A DNA stretch of 64,000 nt from Gracilibacillus orientalis (GCF_900114645.1 NZ_FOTR01000008.1:1-64000), one strand, 5' to 3'; positions 45,069 through 54,087 are shown, counted from the stretch's first letter. The notes: generated by a model not told the origin, from the sequence alone. Made by a program: numbers and translations.

Positions 45069-46811
45069 TTATCTCATAATCGCTGGAAAAAGTATATCTT
45101 TTTTCTTCACATCGATAATACCTAGTGGTGTAATTCGGACAAAAGGTAAGTGCATCGATGATAAAAATAGTAAATTGTAAGGAGGATCCACATATTGATA
45201 GCCATGATCGATGAGAATTTCTTTTAATCTTTTGTCTTCTGCTATCAGTTTTGGCATTTTGCCTTTGTACATCATACCAGCAATTTGTAACGGTAATTCA
45301 AAAATTACTTTTCCTTCATGTACAAGAACAATACCCCCACCAATTTCTTTCATTCTTGAAAATGCAAGCAACAGATCTGATTTACTTTTTCCGATTAACA
45401 CAATATCACCTGTTAAGGAATAGGAACTGGCCAATCCTCCTAACGTTTCCGTGAATCCTTTAATAATCGTATTCACTCGCCACTTTCCATGACGGTCGAT
45501 TAACATCAAGAAGGATTCATCCGTTGAATTCGTAATTTCTTCTGTATTTGCATCAATTGTAATCGGATATGGTTTCATGATTACATCATTGACCATTTTC
45601 AATCCGACCGGCATCGAGAATTGCAAGTCTTCCTCAGTTAACTGCCAGTCTAATGCGAGCTCTCCTAATCCATATTTATCCCAATCGATTTCGACATCTT
45701 GATCTATCAACTGCCCATCTTTTTTTAACCATTTACCTTTGGCAATAACAGATTCAGGTGTGGCATTATTAACATCTGATAAGATATTAAGGTGTGCTAC
45801 TCGACCCGGAGCAATACCACCGAGTCGTTCTTCTAAATGAAATTGTTCTGCTGCATTATATGTTGCCATCATATAGGCTTCGATCGCCGGAACACCACTG
45901 TCTATTGCGATTTGAACACATTGATTAATTATTCCATTTTCATAAAAAGCAGGTGTGGAACCATCTGTTGTCATCGTTAAGAAATCATAAGAATCGATAC
46001 CAAGATCCTGCAGTTCATTCAACAATTTCCCCAAATCAGGACGTATCGAAGAATTACGTAAACCAACGCGATACCCCATGGATAGACGATTATATACCTC
46101 TTCACCTGATAATGCTTCATGATCTGAGCTGACACCAAGCAGCTTTAGCTTTACTAATGTATGCTCGGATGCACCAGGAAAGTGCCCTTCAACTGGCTTG
46201 CGAAGCCGCTTTGCTTCCTGCATCCAATGAAGAATACGATCATCGTCACGTAACACTTGTGGCCATGCCGTTAATTCCCCACCTTGCACAACAGCTTCAT
46301 GCTGTAACCATGCTTGCACTTCCTCATCCGTGAAAATTTCTTGTTCTTCATTTATTTCGGATTGTGAATCAAACCTTGCCCACCAGTACATCGATACAGG
46401 GAGCTGCATGAAATCTTCTAGTAATGTAAATGCTTTTTGTCTATTAGTCAAATACAGCCATGGTAGATTGTCGTTCATCATTGTTGTTGTGCCTGTTTGC
46501 CCGGCATACATCGCTAATTCATAAGGGTTATAAAGTTGGAATGGGTGTGCATGTGGTTCGATATATCCAGGTACTACATATTTACCTGTACAATCCACTA
46601 CTTCCGTGTCTGTTAATGACTTTGGTAATTTCGAACCAACGTATACAATCCGATCATGATAGATCCAAATATGTGCCTCCAACCATTTTCGTAGGAAGAC
46701 ATTTAAATAATAAGCATTTTTTAAAATAAGTGTTGGTGATTCTTTGCCATCAATAACGGCTACTTGCTTACGAATTTCTTTATTACGCCATCTATATAAA
46801 TGATCATTCAT
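45069..46811 (-). CDS. yerA: Adenine deaminase-like amidohydrolase (YerA)
   Basis: This 580-residue amidohydrolase resembles adenine deaminases (Ade family) that convert adenine to hypoxanthine. The metal site begins with PGYIEPHAHPFQLYNP, later segments include EGHFPGASEHTLVKLKLLGVSSDHEALSGEE, and MTTDGSTPAF holds a metal-binding Asp. The Ade-type C-terminal domain has GFTETLGGLASSYS. B. subtilis YerA is the orthologue by position; its activity is listed as putative. The ATG at 46811 was chosen for GAGGAG upstream; the frame is open for 21 more codons without homology. A purine-salvage role would fit the nearby pur operon. Confidence 0.85.
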   Translation of the reverse strand: MNDHLYRWRNKEIRKQVAVIDGKESPTLILKNAYYLNVFLRKWLEAHIWIYHDRIVYVGSKLPKSLTDTEVVDCTGKYVVPGYIEPHAHPFQLYNPYELAMYAGQTGTTTMMNDNLPWLYLTNRQKAFTLLEDFMQLPVSMYWWARFDSQSEINEEQEIFTDEEVQAWLQHEAVVQGGELTAWPQVLRDDDRILHWMQEAKRLRKPVEGHFPGASEHTLVKLKLLGVSSDHEALSGEEVYNRLSMGYRVGLRNSSIRPDLGKLLNELQDLGIDSYDFLTMTTDGSTPAFYENGIINQCVQIAIDSGVPAIEAYMMATYNAAEQFHLEERLGGIAPGRVAHLNILSDVNNATPESVIAKGKWLKKDGQLIDQDVEIDWDKYGLGELALDWQLTEEDLQFSMPVGLKMVNDVIMKPYPITIDANTEEITNSTDESFLMLIDRHGKWRVNTIIKGFTETLGGLASSYSLTGDIVLIGKSKSDLLLAFSRMKEIGGGIVLVHEGKVIFELPLQIAGMMYKGKMPKLIAEDKRLKEILIDHGYQYVDPPYNLLFLSSMHLPFVRITPLGIIDVKKKDILFPAIMR

Positions 46812-46905
46812 TATAATCTCCTCAATTTCTTTGTAATTTTCTTTTATTCTAACACGCATTGATAGCGTTTGCATTGTGTGTTTTTTACAAATTTATGACT
46901 ATTTT

Positions 46906-47556
46906 TTAGTCAGATTTACGTATAAAAAATAACATAACAAATGATACGACAATGATTGACAAAACCCATGCCCATGCTAGTGTCATTTTATTTGATTCAA
47001 AAGCTACATAGATCGCCATCGGTACTGTTTGCGTACGCCCGGGAATATTGCCGGCAAACATTAACGTAGCACCAAATTCCCCTAAAGCTCTGGCAAAGCT
47101 AAGAATGATCCCTGAAAGAATAGGCCGTTGAATTAATGGTAATGTGATATACCGAAAAACATTCCATTCATTGGAACCATCTACTCTTGCTGCATCTTCA
47201 ATATGACGGTCTACAAATGTTAAACCCGTTTTGACAGACTGATACATAAGCGGAAAAGCAACCACCACTGCTGCGATAATAGCTGCCCAAATCGTAAACA
47301 TAAGCGATTGATTAAAAAGCAGATTCGTTACTTTCCCCAACATTCCGTTTTGACCAAATAGCATAATTAAAATAAACCCAATTACAGTAGGAGGTAAGAC
47401 GATCGGTAATAGTAATAATGTTTCAATCAAGACTTTTCCTTTAAACTTTTTCTTAGTCATCAACCATGCTGCTGAAGTCCCCAGGAAAAAGACGATTATT
47501 AATGCTATGACCGATACAATTAATGATAATTTAATCGGTTGAAAAAATGCTTCCAT
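46906..47556 (-). CDS. modB: Molybdate ABC transporter permease
   Basis: The 216-residue permease has five predicted membrane helices and the ModB signature (ALLPIVLPPTVIGF-like segment LLLPIVLPPTVIGFILIMLFG). The EAA loop is DAARVDGSNEWNVFRYITLPL. GFGATLMFAGNIPGRTQT-like residues (GEFGATLMFAGNIPGRTQTVP) are diagnostic. It overlaps modA by 26 bp. No modC ATPase follows; the next gene downstream is yerA. The ATPase must be elsewhere or shared. Confidence 0.93.
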   Translation of the reverse strand: MEAFFQPIKLSLIVSVIALIIVFFLGTSAAWLMTKKKFKGKVLIETLLLLPIVLPPTVIGFILIMLFGQNGMLGKVTNLLFNQSLMFTIWAAIIAAVVVAFPLMYQSVKTGLTFVDRHIEDAARVDGSNEWNVFRYITLPLIQRPILSGIILSFARALGEFGATLMFAGNIPGRTQTVPMAIYVAFESNKMTLAWAWVLSIIVVSFVMLFFIRKSD

Positions 47557-48292
47557 CTATGTCACCATCTATTTCTAGAAATCCATAATGTTTAAATATG
47601 TTAAGTGCTTCTTCTGACTGTATATATTGATAAAAGGTTTCCACCGCCTGAGAATTCTCGATGATACCGACTGGGTATATAATATCATCGTACTCCCCCA
47701 TTGGCAGTGTTTCATTTACTTGTACGTCATCAGAGATCAGCGCATCTGTAAGATATACCATTCCGGCGTCAACATTGTTACTTTCCACATATTGTACAAT
47801 TTGTCTTACGTCTTTGGTAAAAATTAGTTGCTCTTCTATTTCGTTATAGATTCCTTGTGCTGTCAATGCTTGTTTTGCATAATTACCAGCAGGAACAGTG
47901 TCTGGTGTACCAATCGCTATTTGATTAAATGGCTCAATCGTTGGCGCTAATTGTTCATCTTTTGGTTGAATCCATACGAGTTCATTTGTTAATAAAGCTT
48001 GCGCATTTCCTTCCTTGATTAATCCTGCTTCCATAACACGTTCAAAGTGATCTAAAGAAGCCGAGAAAAAAATATCTGCAGGTGCTCCCTGCACAATTTG
48101 CTGACTTAATGCTCCTGAACCACCAATATTCATGGCAACGGTTATATGAGGATTTTCCTTTTCAAATTGCTGGACAACCTCTTGTAATGCATCTGTTAAG
48201 GATGCTGCTGCAGAGATCGTTATTTCCTCTTCCTCTGGTTGACATCCGGTTAATAAGGTGATAGCTACTAATATGTATATAACTCGCTTCAT
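47531..48292 (-). CDS. modA: Molybdate-binding lipoprotein
   Basis: This 253-residue lipoprotein has signal peptide lipobox LLTGC (C17). The ModA fold shows ITISAAASLTDALQEVVQQFEKENP, then NIGGSGALSQQIVQGAPADIFFSAS, where Ser residues bind the oxyanion. VPAGNYAKQAL and SNNVDAGMVYLTDA follow. It captures molybdate or tungstate for ModB. The ATG at 48292 was chosen because it gives a clean lipoprotein signal; an ATG eight codons upstream is an alternative. It is divergent from moaC, and the two share a compact promoter region. Confidence 0.93.
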   Translation of the reverse strand: MKRVIYILVAITLLTGCQPEEEEITISAAASLTDALQEVVQQFEKENPHITVAMNIGGSGALSQQIVQGAPADIFFSASLDHFERVMEAGLIKEGNAQALLTNELVWIQPKDEQLAPTIEPFNQIAIGTPDTVPAGNYAKQALTAQGIYNEIEEQLIFTKDVRQIVQYVESNNVDAGMVYLTDALISDDVQVNETLPMGEYDDIIYPVGIIENSQAVETFYQYIQSEEALNIFKHYGFLEIDGDIDGSIFSTD

Positions 48293-48325
48293 TTTAATCT
48301 GTACCTTTCCGATCATGATCTGTCT

Positions 48326-48353
48326 ATTATAACATGTTTTTTTATAGTATAAT
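48326..48353. promoter_or_regulatory. Back-to-back -10 boxes of modA and moaC
   Basis: A perfect TATAAT reads leftward at 48326-48331 and another reads rightward at 48348-48353, only 16 bp apart. The divergent mod and moa units must share control DNA. The -35 boxes are weak on both sides. Confidence 0.6.
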
Positions 48354-48375
48354 GTTGGCGAGGGTTGGTGATAAA

Positions 48376-48861
48376 ATGGATGAATTTTCTCATATAAATG
48401 AACAAGGTAGAGCGAAAATGGTGGATATAACCGATAAAAAGGTAACGAGCAGAATCGCCATAGCCCGTTCGAGTATTTTTGTTAATCAGGAAATTTATAC
48501 AAAAATCGTCGATCAAACGATTGGCAAAGGGGATGTCCTTTCTGTTGGACAAGTGGCCGGAATCATGGCCGCAAAGCAAACATCGACCATTATTCCGATG
48601 TGTCATCCATTACCATTAAGTGGTGTCAATATTCAGTTTGACTGGCAAAATAAAGAGGATAATTATCAATTAGTGATAACGGTAGAAGCCAAAACAAAAG
48701 GCAGTACCGGCGTTGAAATGGAAGCCTTAACCGCTGCCTCTATAACAGCACTTACAATTTATGATATGTGTAAAGCGGTTGATAAAGGGATGGTAATTGG
48801 CCAGACTTATTTAGTTGAAAAAACCGGCGGAAAAAGCGGTACATATCGGAGAGAAGGATAA
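48376..48861 (+). CDS. moaC: Cyclic pyranopterin monophosphate synthase
   Basis: The 161-residue enzyme makes cyclic pyranopterin monophosphate, the first stable step of molybdenum cofactor synthesis, together with MoaA. Segments are [47 protein letters not shown] and [28 protein letters not shown] with the active-site His, Glu and Lys. Length is normal. The ATG at 48376 was chosen over an upstream in-frame ATG that would lie upstream of the -10 box. It faces moaB in convergent orientation. Confidence 0.95.
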   Translation: MDEFSHINEQGRAKMVDITDKKVTSRIAIARSSIFVNQEIYTKIVDQTIGKGDVLSVGQVAGIMAAKQTSTIIPMCHPLPLSGVNIQFDWQNKEDNYQLVITVEAKTKGSTGVEMEALTAASITALTIYDMCKAVDKGMVIGQTYLVEKTGGKSGTYRREG

Positions 48862-48863
48862 GG

Positions 48864-49031
48864 TCATAAGTAGCCTGTTTCGAAGTAATCAACATATAAT
48901 TGTTCTTTGAAACAGGTTACCTTTCCATTCGTCGTGACCAGATTCTCGGATAATAGCATTTGGGGATTGGCTTCAATCTTTTGTTCCATATCTTCTATTT
49001 TCCATTTCCTCTCCCAAACCAACTCACGCAA
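48864..49031 (-). CDS. Possible 55-codon small protein after moaB
   Basis: A frame beginning with TTG one base after the moaB stop codon encodes 55 residues (inner part MEQKIEANPQMLLSENLVTT; end DYFETGYL). An internal ATG at 48989 would give 41 residues. I do not recognise the sequence. It has mixed charge and no membrane segment. Immediate position after moaB would permit translational coupling, but there is no clear ribosome binding site for the TTG. It could also be the remnant of a larger gene or chance. Confidence 0.3.
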   Translation of the reverse strand: MRELVWERKWKIEDMEQKIEANPQMLLSENLVTTNGKVTCFKEQLYVDYFETGYL

Positions 49032-49032
49032 T

Positions 49033-49542
49033 CTATAAGTCTTTATTAATCTCTCTCATAACATGTCCCAGTTCCGGAATAATCAATTTTTCCATTGCTA
49101 ATTTTACGGCACCAGATGAACCCGGTGTTGCAAAAACGGCTTTGTCCTGTACTACACCTGCTGTAGCGCGGGAAAGTATCGCCGCTGAACCGATATCTTC
49201 TAAGTAACTGAGCATGCGGAAGATTTCCCCGAATCCAGGTAGTTCTTTATCTAGCATGCTCTCGACCGCTTCGATTGTCACATCTCGTTTGGCAATGCCC
49301 GTGCCGCCATTAATTAAGATCGCATCAATGTCAGGCTGCTGTATGCCTTTTTCTATGGCTTGTTGGATATCAGCTTGTTCATCTTTCACAATATCATAAG
49401 CGTTCACTTGATGATTGTTATCTTCTAAATATGTATGCATCAGCTTACCACTTTTGTCAGTCTCCTTCGTTCGTGTATCACTAACAGTAATGATTTTACA
49501 ACTCACTGTATGTGGTGCTTCTGCTTTGTGTGTTTGTAGCAT
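49033..49542 (-). CDS. moaB: Molybdenum cofactor biosynthesis protein B (MoaB)
   Basis: This 169-residue MogA/MoaB-type protein adenylates molybdopterin before metal insertion. The family segments are CKIITVSDTRTKETDKSG, ILINGGTGIAKRDVTIEAV (the GGTG motif), FGEIFRMLSYLEDIGSAAILSRATAGV and FATPGSSGAVKLAMEKLIIPELGHV. Length is normal. It lies near moaC and modAB, though other cofactor genes (moaA, moaD, moaE, moeA) are not in the window. Confidence 0.94.
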   Translation of the reverse strand: MLQTHKAEAPHTVSCKIITVSDTRTKETDKSGKLMHTYLEDNNHQVNAYDIVKDEQADIQQAIEKGIQQPDIDAILINGGTGIAKRDVTIEAVESMLDKELPGFGEIFRMLSYLEDIGSAAILSRATAGVVQDKAVFATPGSSGAVKLAMEKLIIPELGHVMREINKDL

Positions 49543-49627
49543 GATTAATCTCCTTGTTTTACAAAATAGACATAATCCCTCATTTGCTTAACAGCCTTCG
49601 AAGGATTATGTATTTATATAGATAATT

Positions 49628-50974
49628 TTAACTTTTATAGAAATATGTTTCTAGCCAATCAAGGAACAACTCGTAATCCTGTTCTACTTGGCGTTTATAA
49701 AAACGTGACCATAATACCATTTCCTGAATAAATGCATCTTTATTTCCCTCGATCGTCTGATAAATAACGTCTTCACTGTGATAGTCCAGTAATTCCTCAT
49801 TGATATCTTGGTCAGCTCGAGCATGAATTTTCGCTGCGATCTTGCCCATGATTTTGACGGATTGCTTAATGGGCTTTAATTCATTGAGATGCTTTGGTGA
49901 GATGTCTTTATCGTAAGCACAACGTTCTCGCACATAAAATTCACGGTTCCCAATCGTTAGGTGACCTAAGTATGCATCTGTTTTATGGTGCATCGCTTTT
50001 TGAGTCGCTACTACTCGTTCTCCCTGGTGTTTATAATAGTCCCAAAATGTTCCATTATATGGCACAAAATAAGCTGGTATCGCTGGACGTGCTTCTTTGA
50101 CTTCTAATATGACGTCATCGTTATCCAATTCATTTGTTCCTTCAATTAAGACATAATATCTTTTGAGGCCTGTGGATGCGACGCCAGCTCCCGTTTTCTT
50201 GACAATGTCCTTGATTTGATAATGATCGTTTCCTTTAAATAAGGATGATTCAATCGAATCTAAATAGTAGTCCCAGTGTTCTTTTATTTCTTTATATTCT
50301 TTTGGTGAGACCTTCTCGAGCTTTTCTTTTTCAAGGTTAAAGACGCGCTCTCCCTCATCATTTACAGTGGTCTGTTTATGCAGTTCATGTGTTGCTTGGC
50401 GTTCCTCTAATTTATTCAAGACATTTTTGATAGGACCTTTCGCATTATCGACTGTGAAATGTAATGCTTTCGGGTCATCTTCTCGTTTGGCAAATTTCTT
50501 GATCTGCTTACGATAAGCTTTCAAAAAAGTGGTGACTAACTCATCACGATTTTCTTCATCTGTAATCCCTTGCTGTTCCGCTAGCAAACGGATGCTGACC
50601 ACCATTCTTAAAACATCATAAAGATAAGAGCCCAGATACCCCTCATCAAAGTCATCGACATCAAATACTAGATGTCCTGCTTCATCTTGGAAACTACTAA
50701 AATTATCAAAATGCATATCACCCATAATCCATGTCGGCTTATGCTCGGGTGTATGGAAACTGAATGGGATTTTCGTTACATCATAATAGAAAAGATAGGC
50801 ACTACCTCGATAAAAACTATATGGATTTTGTTTCATTTTGTGATATTTTTTACGTCTGTCTTTTTTCGAAAGTTCCATTACATAGCTGTCTAGTTGTTCT
50901 AATATAGTATGTAGTGATTGCTTCCGTAATAATAGACTTGTTTCCTGGACTTTTGTTTGAATGCTATGTACCAT
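49628..50974 (-). CDS. DUF2252 family protein
   Basis: The 448-residue protein matches the DUF2252 family, which has a protein-kinase-like or aminoglycoside-phosphotransferase-like fold of unknown role. Family segments are KKYHKMKQNPYSFYRGSAYLFYYD, WIMGDMHFDNFSSF (kinase-like catalytic loop with GDxHxxN), LVFDVDDFDEGYLGSYLYDVLR (metal-binding Asp residues) and GAGVASTGLKRYYVLIEG. The ATG at 50974 follows GGAG by eight bases. It appears to be transcribed alone. No substrate can be proposed from sequence. Confidence 0.88.
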   Translation of the reverse strand: MVHSIQTKVQETSLLLRKQSLHTILEQLDSYVMELSKKDRRKKYHKMKQNPYSFYRGSAYLFYYDVTKIPFSFHTPEHKPTWIMGDMHFDNFSSFQDEAGHLVFDVDDFDEGYLGSYLYDVLRMVVSIRLLAEQQGITDEENRDELVTTFLKAYRKQIKKFAKREDDPKALHFTVDNAKGPIKNVLNKLEERQATHELHKQTTVNDEGERVFNLEKEKLEKVSPKEYKEIKEHWDYYLDSIESSLFKGNDHYQIKDIVKKTGAGVASTGLKRYYVLIEGTNELDNDDVILEVKEARPAIPAYFVPYNGTFWDYYKHQGERVVATQKAMHHKTDAYLGHLTIGNREFYVRERCAYDKDISPKHLNELKPIKQSVKIMGKIAAKIHARADQDINEELLDYHSEDVIYQTIEGNKDAFIQEMVLWSRFYKRQVEQDYELFLDWLETYFYKS

Positions 50975-51000
50975 CAAAATCTCTCCTCATGCTCTTTTGA

Positions 51001-51855
51001 TCATTGAATCATAGAATATGCGTTGCCTTCATATTGTAGCGAGATGGCTTCTGTATCCTTGGTTGTTGCTTCATATAAGATAATCTCACCAGTAGGAGGT
51101 TCTGCGTTATTTTCATCAAAGAAAAAATCATCCCCTAATGCAATCGTCCATTTTGCTTCCGCATTATCAGATAAAACAATGGCTAATGTACCATATTGTT
51201 GAGTCTGATCCCATTCGAATAATTGACGGTTAATTGTGATACCTTCCTGATTAACCGTTATTGCCGTGTTCTCATCTTCCCATTGACCATAAATTTGAGC
51301 GCCAACATAGGAATAAGACGAACTATCTTTACGATCACCGTATGTGCCAACAAATTGCTGCATCTGTTGCTGTTTGTCTCTATATGTAAAAACAGCAATA
51401 TCATCCGCTAACCACATAAGATCTCCTTCTTTGTCAATTGGACTTGGCAATGCTTCTTTCGGACGACCTAATATCCGATAATAACTGCGATAATAGGTTG
51501 CTTCACCCGTATTCGTATTTTTCTTCAGTGAGAAAATTTGCTTGGTATCTGGTGAGATACTTGTAATATTTTTAATATCTTGATTACTTTGATACATCAA
51601 ATAACTATTTGCTATAATGATCAAACTCGCTATAGTAACAAGGATAACATTTCCCATTTTCTTAAGCGAAAGAATCGACAAGAGACTTAATCCTAAACTA
51701 ATGACAATGATAATATTAAATATATAAAATAAACCGTTATCAATATATTCTGCCTGATAGTGTGATTGAACGATAAGACTGCCCACTTGCAATAAGAGAA
51801 AAGCAACAGCAATCAGAAAAAAGACGCCACCGAACCACTTAGCCCTCTTCTTCAT
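51001..51855 (-). CDS. Membrane protein of unknown function, paired with Asp-box protein
   Basis: This 284-residue protein has three predicted helices in its first 90 residues (about 9-28, 41-61 and 68-87). An outward-facing domain of about 190 residues follows, with alternating beta-type sequence (GQWEDENTAITVNQEGITINRQLFEW). I do not recognise a family. Its start overlaps the end of the upstream gene by 17 bp, so the two are co-translated and likely work together at the outer membrane face. The ribosome binding site is weak, which suggests translational coupling. Confidence 0.7.
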   Translation of the reverse strand: MKKRAKWFGGVFFLIAVAFLLLQVGSLIVQSHYQAEYIDNGLFYIFNIIIVISLGLSLLSILSLKKMGNVILVTIASLIIIANSYLMYQSNQDIKNITSISPDTKQIFSLKKNTNTGEATYYRSYYRILGRPKEALPSPIDKEGDLMWLADDIAVFTYRDKQQQMQQFVGTYGDRKDSSSYSYVGAQIYGQWEDENTAITVNQEGITINRQLFEWDQTQQYGTLAIVLSDNAEAKWTIALGDDFFFDENNAEPPTGEIILYEATTKDTEAISLQYEGNAYSMIQ

Positions 51856-52768
51856 TTTCCGGTTCTACCTCCTCTGAAAATTCCCATGTATGTCCATTAT
51901 CAGTTGAAATAAACTTGGCTCTAATCAATCCGTCTCTATAGTAGTCACCATTAGGCCCTTGATCCATGATTAGGGCTAGATGATCTTCTTCTTTAAATGG
52001 TGCTCTGGCAATGACAAAGACTCTATCATATTTTGAAGGCATATCAAATACGGCCTGTTCCCACGTTTCACCTTGGTCATTAGTCACATATAAACTTGGC
52101 TCCTGAGGGTTAATCGTACCATAGGACATAAAGCCTGTCTTCGCATCGACAAAACCACCATCCGCTATAAGTCTTGTTGTATCCGGGATATTAATAGATT
52201 GCCAGCTTTCACCCTGATTCGTAGTTATGTAGATAAACGACACTTCCGATGACATCGTTCGATCTGCAGAAAAAATAACATACCAAAATTGATCATCAAG
52301 GAATACTACTTTGCGGAATCTGATAGAAGGGACTCGATCACTTACAACCGTTTCATCCCATGTTTCCCCCTGATTCTGTGAATGAATCACTTTTACTACT
52401 CCTTCCGAATAAAGAAAAGCAGTATCATTCTCTGTAAGAATAAAACTATTATCTATTAATTCCGTTTTATTCCCTTGGTATTCACCTTCAAATAGCTTAT
52501 CCTTTTCAATAGGGACTAGTGTCCATGTATTACCATCATCATAAGTAATTTGCAAGTCATCATTTTGCAGACTATAGCCTATTCTATCCTCCACGTTTAT
52601 CGGAACTAACGGAGCTTTTTCAGTCGTAGCATTTTCTTCATCTGGTTGATTCTGTTCCACTATAGCTGAGGGTAAAGGAATGGGCTCACGCCTTTGATAA
52701 TAAAACATCGACATGATAATCGCCAAGCCAATCATACAACTAAGAACTATTAATACTTTTTGCACCAT
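51839..52768 (-). CDS. Membrane-anchored Asp-box (BNR/sialidase-like) beta-propeller protein
   Basis: The 309-residue protein has one N-terminal membrane helix (about 3-24) and then an extracellular domain with five Asp-box motifs: TYDDGNTWTL, SQNQGETWDE, TTNQGESWQS, TNDQGETWEQ and STDNGHTWEF. Asp boxes mark beta-propeller turns in sialidases, but the sialidase FRIP and catalytic residues are not visible, so an enzymatic role is unlikely. A binding or sensing role at the cell surface is more plausible. It is the first gene of the pair with the 284-residue membrane protein. Confidence 0.8.
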   Translation of the reverse strand: MVQKVLIVLSCMIGLAIIMSMFYYQRREPIPLPSAIVEQNQPDEENATTEKAPLVPINVEDRIGYSLQNDDLQITYDDGNTWTLVPIEKDKLFEGEYQGNKTELIDNSFILTENDTAFLYSEGVVKVIHSQNQGETWDETVVSDRVPSIRFRKVVFLDDQFWYVIFSADRTMSSEVSFIYITTNQGESWQSINIPDTTRLIADGGFVDAKTGFMSYGTINPQEPSLYVTNDQGETWEQAVFDMPSKYDRVFVIARAPFKEEDHLALIMDQGPNGDYYRDGLIRAKFISTDNGHTWEFSEEVEPENEEEG

Positions 52769-52880
52769 GTAATCCTCCTCACCTTCATTATACGATACCT
52801 AAAGCTATTCTAAAATCATATATACTGACTGTGTAGTCTTAACGAACTAAATCTGAACGTTATGATCAAAAAGTTAAAAT

Positions 52881-52916
52881 TAAGAAAAGGCTTGATTTAG
52901 ATCAAGCCTTTTCTTA
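52881..52916 (-). terminator. Terminator of the VOC gene
   Basis: A perfect 16-bp stem (52881-52896 with 52901-52916) and a 4-base loop, followed on the minus strand by ATTTTAACTTTTT. It lies beyond the 51-bp repeats, about 215 bp after the VOC stop codon. Confidence 0.75.
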
Positions 52917-52942
52917 TCTAATTGAGGAACTGTGCTTTGATG

Positions 52943-53088
52943 ATGATGGACACTTTTTTGGTTTTCCCACTATTTTTGTCCTTCATCTCACTTATGATGG
53001 ACACTTTTCTGATTTCCCCGCTACTTTTGTCCTTCATCTCGCTTATGATGGACACTTTTCTATTTTTCCATTTGCTTTTGTCCTTCAT
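52943..53088. repeat. Tandem repeat, 51-bp period, nearly three copies
   Basis: Units start at 52943, 52994 and 53045; the first two match at 45 of 51 bases and the third is shorter. Each unit has GATGGACA near one end and TGTCCTTCATC near the other, which can pair with a bulge. The period is 17 codons and the repeat is open in one frame on each strand (minus strand unit MKDKSSGEIRKVSIISE), but no ribosome binding site supports a gene. Confidence 0.85.
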
Positions 53089-53130
53089 TAATTCAAAACA
53101 TTTTTTAAAACTGTGTCATAATGCTCTTCC

Positions 53131-53979
53131 CTAATAAGTTAGAATAATTTTATTCCCAGACGGATCTCTCGTAATAGCTTGGTATTCTTCTTCCTCAACA
53201 GAAGCTCCAATTGCCTTTAAATTCTGAATCGTACGATGGACCGCTTCTTTAGTTGGATAGCTGATCGTATAAGATTGGAGCCCAGCACTATTTTCTGATG
53301 GCGCAGGTGCACCAACTCCATTCCACGTATTTAAGCCAATGTGATGATGATATTTTCCTGTCGAAATGAATAATGCTTGATCACCGAATTGACACACTGT
53401 CTCAAAACCTAGTCCTTTTTCATAAAAATGCTTGGTATTTCCGATTTCCGCAACATAAAGGTGAATATGTCCCATAGCAGTCTCTTGCGGCAGCCCTTGC
53501 CATGCATCTTTTTCACCTTCTTTTAAAAGATCCTCAAAATCTAATGGATCAACGGCCATATTCACTTGATCACCTTGCCACGTCCACCCTGCAGGATCTC
53601 TGTCACGATACACTTCAATACCATTTCCATCTAGATCAGAAAAGTATAATGCCTCACTCACTAAATGGTCAGATGATGCCAATGGTAAACCTACCTCCAT
53701 ACTATGAAAGACAAAGTTTGCAAGGTCTTTTCGTGTTGGTAATAGAATAGCAAAATGGTATAACCCTGTCGTACGTCCCTGTTTAGGCACTGCATTTTCG
53801 GGTTGTTCAAGTGTAAGAATACTTGTTTTTCCATCTGCAGTAAGTGCTGCGGTTGTGTTTGTTTTTTCTAATATATCAAATCCAATGACTTTTTGATAAA
53901 AGGCAATCGATCTAGCTAAATCCTGTACTCTTATGGTGACATTGCTGACAAACGTTATCGGTTTACGATGAAAGTTCAT
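53131..53979 (-). CDS. VOC family protein, CatE/YfiE-like dioxygenase
   Basis: The 282-residue protein has two vicinal-oxygen-chelate modules. The first includes VTIRVQDLARSIAFYQKVIGFDIL, with metal-ligand candidates in LYHFAILLP and GIEVYRDRD. The second is HIHLYVAEIGNTKHFYEKGLGFE with YHHHIGLNTWNG. It resembles B. subtilis CatE (YfiE), a catechol-2,3-dioxygenase, and the related YwbC/YkcA proteins. The substrate is uncertain. The ATG at 53979 was chosen because AAGGAG lies seven bases upstream. It appears monocistronic. Confidence 0.85.
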   Translation of the reverse strand: MNFHRKPITFVSNVTIRVQDLARSIAFYQKVIGFDILEKTNTTAALTADGKTSILTLEQPENAVPKQGRTTGLYHFAILLPTRKDLANFVFHSMEVGLPLASSDHLVSEALYFSDLDGNGIEVYRDRDPAGWTWQGDQVNMAVDPLDFEDLLKEGEKDAWQGLPQETAMGHIHLYVAEIGNTKHFYEKGLGFETVCQFGDQALFISTGKYHHHIGLNTWNGVGAPAPSENSAGLQSYTISYPTKEAVHRTIQNLKAIGASVEEEEYQAITRDPSGNKIILTY

Positions 53980-54045
53980 AATCAATCTCCTTTTTAATTA
54001 CTTTATGTAAGCAATTATACTTTTGTAAGTGGATGATATCAAGAA

Positions 54046-54077
54046 AAAGCTACTAATCTGTAAAGAATAGTAGCTTT
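54046..54077 (-). terminator. Terminator of purD
   Basis: A 10-bp stem AAAGCTACTA/TAGTAGCTTT (54046-54055, 54068-54077) begins 11 bases after the purD stop and is followed on the minus strand by TTCTTG. Confidence 0.7.
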
Positions 54078-54087
54078 CCTATATCTG

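Noticed and set aside
48313-48606. A 97-codon minus-strand frame inside moaC
   Set aside because: It is antisense to a well-supported moaC gene and has no family resemblance.
52943-53088. CRISPR array
   Set aside because: The units are contiguous and degenerate with no unique spacers, and there are no cas genes.
52922-53134. A 70-codon plus-strand frame across the 51-bp repeats
   Set aside because: It exists only because the repeat period is a multiple of three. It has no ribosome binding site and an equally open frame lies on the other strand.
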